NCBI RefSeq assembly: GCF_005491425.1
Contig: NZ_CP028083.1
Location: 16,001 to 56,000, forward strand
Direction of reading: 5' to 3'
Source of the DNA: Lysinibacillus sp. SGAir0095
GTDB taxonomy: Bacteria > Bacillota > Bacilli > Bacillales_A > Planococcaceae
DNA: 40,000 nucleotides
The notes under the pieces were generated by a model. The model searched no databases, was not told the origin of the DNA, and saw nothing but the letters and a program-made list of their open reading frames with translations. The first letter of the stretch is position 1, and every line of letters begins with the position of its first letter. The position numbers and the translations under genes were made by a program. Of the stretch, positions 36,542-40,000 are shown piece after piece.

Positions 36542-38317
36542 TTGACATATCAAGCGTTTTACCGTGTTTATAGACCTCAAAGCTTTCGTGAAATGTCCGG
36601 TCAGACACATGTAAAAAGAACCCTTCAAAATGCTTTATTAGCAAATAAAACAACACATGCCTATCTCTTTTCAGGTCCTCGTGGAACCGGGAAAACAAGT
36701 ACGGCCAAGATTTTTGCAAAAGCATTGAACTGTGAAAAAGCTCCAGCCAGTGAGCCGTGCAATGAATGTCCTACATGCTTAAGCATTACAGAAGGTTCGC
36801 ATCCAGATGTAATAGAATTCGATGCGGCGTCTAATTCACGTGTCGAAGAAATGCGGGACATTATTGAAAAAGTAAGATTTGCTCCGGCGAACGCACGTTT
36901 TAAAGTGTATATTATCGACGAGGTGCATATGCTTTCAACAAGCGCTTTTAATGCACTTTTAAAAACATTAGAAGAACCACCTCCTCATGCAGTATTTATT
37001 TTGGCAACAACAGAGCCTCATAAATTACCTGCAACGATTATCTCACGTTGTCAACGGTTTGATTTCAAACGTTTGTCCTCAAACGATATTCTAGAGCGAA
37101 TGAAAGTCGTATTAGAGGATATAAATCTTCCTTATGAGGAACAGGCATTAAAAGTGATTGCTCAAGCAGCGGCTGGTGGGATGCGTGATGCATTAAGCTT
37201 ATTAGATCAGGTTGTATCATTTAGTGGAGATACATTGACACTAGATAATGCTTTACTTGTAAGTGGCTCCATTAGCCAAGACATCTTTTATAATGTAGTG
37301 GAGTCTTTAAAAGCGAAAGAAATTGCAAAAGTATTAACTGCGATAGAAGAGCTTATCGCTGATGGGAAGGATCCTCTTCGATTAGCAGAGGATTTAATCA
37401 CATTTTTCCGAGATTTATTATTACTGCAAACGAGTAGTGAGCTTACGGAATTGCTGGAACTTGTAGCTCCAGAGGACAAGTTTATTCAACTAGCACATGA
37501 ATTTAGTGCCGATACACTTTATGGATATATCGATATACTATCTAAAACACAACAAGAAATGCGCTTCTCACATCATACAAAAATCTATCTTGAAACGGCT
37601 TTGTTGAAAATGGCACAAGTACAGAATAGTGGAGCCGTTAATGCTCAAGCTCAAGTAGGTAGCATAGCGCTAGATCCTGCGATGAATGAAAAGGTAGCAA
37701 ATCTTGAAAAAATGGTCCAGCAGCTAACGATGCAGCTCCAAAATGGTGTTCAAGGACAAGGAACTGCCAGTGTGCAGCAGAAAGAAGCTCCACGTCCTCG
37801 CGCTAAATCCAATAATTTCAACGCACCTGTTGGTCGGATTCGTGAGGTTTTAAAAACTGCAACCAAGCAAGATATTCACAATATAAAAAATGGATGGGCA
37901 CAGTCCTTGAGTCAGCTTCAAAAATCGCAAGCGGCCTTGTTGGCAGAGGCAGAACCAGTTGCTGCCTCAAGTAGTGCATTTGTGATAAAATTCAAGTATG
38001 ATATACATTGTCGAATGGTTGCCGAAAACAGAGAGTTTACAAGCCTTTTCGCTCAAGCCTTGTCTCAAATGACAGGAACTATGTATGAAGTGCTGTGCAT
38101 TCCTGAAAATGATTGGATGACGCTACGTCAAAACTTTATTAAAGAAAACGGCCTGAATCAGAAAAAGGAAACTTCTGACGATGAATCGGATTTGGATAGG
38201 GATGACCATGAGGAACCATTTATTGATGATGCACAAGAAATCGCTTCAGAGGATCCATTGATTGTGGAAGCAGAGAAAATGTTTGGCAAGGATTTTGTCG
38301 AGGTAGTTGAAGATTGA
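36542..38317 (+). CDS. dnaX: DNA polymerase III subunits gamma/tau
   Basis: Clamp-loader ATPase and organiser of the replicative polymerase. Of 591 aa, the AAA+ domain has Walker A GPRGTGKT (45-52), a zinc module with four Cys (64, 73, 76, 79), Walker B IIDE (124-127), sensor 1 LATTEPHKLPATIISRCQRF, and the GMRDALSLLDQ segment. The C-terminal part (about 370-591) is variable, as in tau. The TTG start at 36542 is supported by the GGGGTG region upstream and by the family N-terminus (M-xYQAFYRVYRPQSF). I see no obvious slippery frameshift signal. It heads the dnaX-ebfC-recR cluster, whose order is the same in B. subtilis. Confidence 0.96.
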   Translation: MTYQAFYRVYRPQSFREMSGQTHVKRTLQNALLANKTTHAYLFSGPRGTGKTSTAKIFAKALNCEKAPASEPCNECPTCLSITEGSHPDVIEFDAASNSRVEEMRDIIEKVRFAPANARFKVYIIDEVHMLSTSAFNALLKTLEEPPPHAVFILATTEPHKLPATIISRCQRFDFKRLSSNDILERMKVVLEDINLPYEEQALKVIAQAAAGGMRDALSLLDQVVSFSGDTLTLDNALLVSGSISQDIFYNVVESLKAKEIAKVLTAIEELIADGKDPLRLAEDLITFFRDLLLLQTSSELTELLELVAPEDKFIQLAHEFSADTLYGYIDILSKTQQEMRFSHHTKIYLETALLKMAQVQNSGAVNAQAQVGSIALDPAMNEKVANLEKMVQQLTMQLQNGVQGQGTASVQQKEAPRPRAKSNNFNAPVGRIREVLKTATKQDIHNIKNGWAQSLSQLQKSQAALLAEAEPVAASSSAFVIKFKYDIHCRMVAENREFTSLFAQALSQMTGTMYEVLCIPENDWMTLRQNFIKENGLNQKKETSDDESDLDRDDHEEPFIDDAQEIASEDPLIVEAEKMFGKDFVEVVED

Positions 38318-38406
38318 TTTGGAAGTTCAGATGAAAATACACTTACGTGTATAAATTTTATCTGATTATAAATTTATAATTAAACATTATTAGGAGGAAT
38401 TTTAAT

Positions 38407-38721
38407 ATGCGCGGTATGGGAAATATGCAAGGTATGATGAAGAAAATGCAAAAAATGCAAAAGGAAATGATGCAAGCTCAAGAAGAGCTAAATGCAAAAG
38501 AATTTGAAGGTACTGCTGGCGGCGGTATGGTAACAATTACGTTAAACGGTCAACGTGAAGTGCTAGGCGTTAAATTAGATCCATCTGTCGTAGATCCTGA
38601 CGATGTAGAAATGTTAGAAGACTTAATCGTTGTTGCTACAAATGAAGCATTAAAGAAAGTAGAAGAAACGACTTCATCAACAATGGGTAAATTCACTCAA
38701 GGATTAAACCTTCCATTCTAG
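38407..38721 (+). CDS. ebfC: YbaB/EbfC family nucleoid-associated protein
   Basis: 104 aa DNA-binding protein. The Met/Lys/Gln-rich N-terminal helix ([22 protein letters not shown]) and the conserved [27 protein letters not shown] core are diagnostic. It binds DNA as a dimer and is encoded between dnaX and recR in most Firmicutes, as here. AGGAGGA upstream. A long imperfect hairpin at about 38330-38364, without a T run, lies in the 89-nt gap after dnaX. recR follows 12 nt downstream. Confidence 0.95.
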   Translation: MRGMGNMQGMMKKMQKMQKEMMQAQEELNAKEFEGTAGGGMVTITLNGQREVLGVKLDPSVVDPDDVEMLEDLIVVATNEALKKVEETTSSTMGKFTQGLNLPF

Positions 38722-38733
38722 GAGGAAACATAC

Positions 38734-39330
38734 ATGTATTACCCTGAACCAATATCAAAGCTAATTGATAGCTTTATGAAATTGCCAGGCATCGGTCCGA
38801 AAACTGCGGCCCGACTGGCATTTTTCGTTTTAACTATGAAAGAAGATACGGTATCCACCTTTGCAAAAGCTTTAATCGATGCAAAAAGAAATTTAATGTA
38901 TTGCTCTGTTTGTGGGCATATTACAGATGTAGACCCATGTCAAATTTGTTCTGATAAACAGCGTGACATATCAACAATTTGTGTTGTTCAAGATCCAAAA
39001 GATGTGATTGCAATGGAGAAAATGCGTGATTATCAAGGGTTATATCATGTTTTACACGGTGCGATTTCTCCAATGGATGGGGTAGGGCCAGAAGATATTA
39101 ATGTAGCCTCATTGATTACACGTTTGCAAGATGAACGTGTACAAGAGCTAATCTTGGCAACGAACCCGACAATTGAGGGGGAAGCAACAGCCATGTATAT
39201 ATCTCGTCTTGTAAAACCTTCTGGTATTCGTACAACGCGTATTGCACATGGTTTACCTGTTGGTGGCGATTTAGAGTATGCTGATGAAGTTACTTTATCC
39301 AAAGCATTAGAAGGCCGCCGCGAACTTTAG
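38734..39330 (+). CDS. recR: recombination protein RecR
   Basis: 198 aa, the usual length. It has an N-terminal helix-hairpin-helix ([17 protein letters not shown]), a zinc finger with Cys 57, 60, 69 and 72 ([16 protein letters not shown]), a Toprim domain ([15 protein letters not shown]) and the C-terminal [29 protein letters not shown]. With RecF and RecO it loads RecA at gaps. AGGAGG sits upstream, 12 nt after ebfC, so it is co-transcribed with dnaX and ebfC. Confidence 0.97.
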   Translation: MYYPEPISKLIDSFMKLPGIGPKTAARLAFFVLTMKEDTVSTFAKALIDAKRNLMYCSVCGHITDVDPCQICSDKQRDISTICVVQDPKDVIAMEKMRDYQGLYHVLHGAISPMDGVGPEDINVASLITRLQDERVQELILATNPTIEGEATAMYISRLVKPSGIRTTRIAHGLPVGGDLEYADEVTLSKALEGRREL

Positions 39331-39518
39331 GTATTCTTCATCAACATCCTAAAAAGTACTTACAATGAGATTGTTGCAATTGTTTACCCACTCTTTTGTA
39401 TTAGTTTTAATAACATGTTTTCGCACATAGATTATTCGGACACCAATAAATAACAATATACATGATTAAGTATAAGTGTTGTTGTCCCGCGATATTAGTA
39501 TAAGGTGAGTGGAGTCGT

Positions 39519-39734
39519 TTGATATTTAGTCGTAAAGGGAAACTAAAGAGAGAATTTGATGAAAAGCTGGTCAATCTTATAAAAGAGACAAAAGATGACT
39601 GGAGTAATGCGAAAGTGATTGAGGATCTTGTCGATGATTATGATTTAGAGGTCATCGCACACCGGAAAATTGCGGAAAGTGTTCATTTTTATTTATTTAA
39701 AGAAGCAAGAATTCGAAAAATATTAATTAAATAA
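39519..39734 (+). CDS. yaaL: YaaL family protein (DUF2508)
   Basis: 71 aa, small and charged, with the pattern KLKREFDEKLVNLIKETKDDW..A and an ending YLFKEARIRKI that match B. subtilis YaaL. It is always found between recR and bofA in Bacillales. Function unknown. TTG start with AAGGTGA and GGAG upstream. The 188-nt gap after recR shows no convincing terminator. Confidence 0.85.
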   Translation: MIFSRKGKLKREFDEKLVNLIKETKDDWSNAKVIEDLVDDYDLEVIAHRKIAESVHFYLFKEARIRKILIK

Positions 39735-39799
39735 GCATACTAAGGGTAGACGCAGAAGCATATGCTCCTATGAACAGGTTTTTGAAAGGAGAGATATGA

Positions 39800-40000
39800 T
39801 TGACAACATACATAGCAATTGGTGTTGTTTGTGCGCTACTCTTTTTTACTATATTAATAGGTAGAAAAGTAGGGTTTGGAGCAATTCTTGAAAAGTTAGC
39901 GATTCTTTGGTTTAAGCTTGCTTGCTCCTTTGCGTTATTGTACATAGCTCATATTATTGTTGACGGTTATGACATAGTAGTCCCGGTTAATCTGTTTTCC
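39800..40000 (+). CDS. bofA: pro-sigma-K processing inhibitor BofA (partial, runs off window)
   Basis: The TTG at 39800 opens a frame that stays open to the window end (67 codons). AAGGAGA (39786-39792) lies 7 nt upstream. Two hydrophobic helices (MTTYIAIGVVCALLFFTILI and a second about 37-55) and the ending VPVNLFS match BofA, whose VPINL motif is conserved. BofA holds the SpoIVFB protease inactive in the outer forespore membrane until engulfment is complete. It implies a spore-former. The ATG at 39796 is in another frame and soon reaches a stop. Too short and atypically started to be listed by simple ORF rules. Confidence 0.88.
   Translation, partial: MTTYIAIGVVCALLFFTILIGRKVGFGAILEKLAILWFKLACSFALLYIAHIIVDGYDIVVPVNLFS

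Noticed and set aside
39796..39867. Short ATG-started frame at the bofA locus
   Set aside because: It stops after about 23 codons and resembles nothing; the overlapping TTG frame matches BofA and has the correct ribosome-site spacing.

Overview
The window comes from a low-GC Firmicute of the order Bacillales, most likely Planococcaceae (Lysinibacillus/Solibacillus/Ureibacillus-like). The evidence is the AT-rich code, strong AGGAGG ribosome binding sites with many GTG and TTG starts, sporulation-type genes (yaaL, bofA), a large SRP RNA of the Bacillus type, and a gene order that matches the region just downstream of the replication origin in Bacillus subtilis: rRNA, guaB, dacA, pdxST, serS, dgk/dck, tadA, scr, dnaX, ebfC, recR, yaaL, bofA. 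Genus placement is an inference.

Layout. 1-370: end of an rRNA operon (3' part of 5S rRNA and terminator), then a decayed second 5S copy with its own terminator. 975-6075: guaB, dacA and a glutamine-hydrolysing asparagine synthetase. 6091-9121: a MocR-type regulator (PdxR) divergent from pdxST, the ribosome-independent PLP synthase operon, with a candidate operator between them. 9099-10757: T-box controlled serS. 10873-13637: a short-chain fatty acid transporter and a PatA-like aminotransferase. 13777-13928: a small degenerate tandem repeat. 13991-16566: a hypothetical gene overlapping tadA, then dgk-dck. 16709-21649: a run of singly transcribed accessory genes (secreted beta-propeller, Fur-box siderophore ATPase, MBL-fold hydrolase, LOG protein, tail-anchored unknown, RraA-like protein). 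21795-23326: a ydaO-type c-di-AMP riboswitch ahead of a dicarboxylate/glutamate:cation symporter. 23557-24220: tRNA-Ser(UGA) on the minus strand and the SRP RNA gene on the plus strand.

24474-36336 is the most interesting part: an eight-gene, tightly packed operon placed between scr and dnaX, which are neighbours in B. subtilis. It encodes an exported membrane-anchored protein with a GATase-like fold, an ABC ATPase and ABC-2 permease, a coiled-coil membrane protein with a glycine-rich tract, a MoxR AAA+ ATPase, a DUF58 protein, a BatA-like vWA membrane protein and a large membrane protein with two vWA domains. The parts are known families, but the whole looks like an uncharacterised envelope complex. 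36542-40000 returns to core genes: dnaX, ebfC, recR, yaaL and the start of bofA, which runs off the window.

No insertion sequence, prophage, CRISPR array or replication origin was seen. All assignments rest on reading motifs and remembered family features; no database search was possible.
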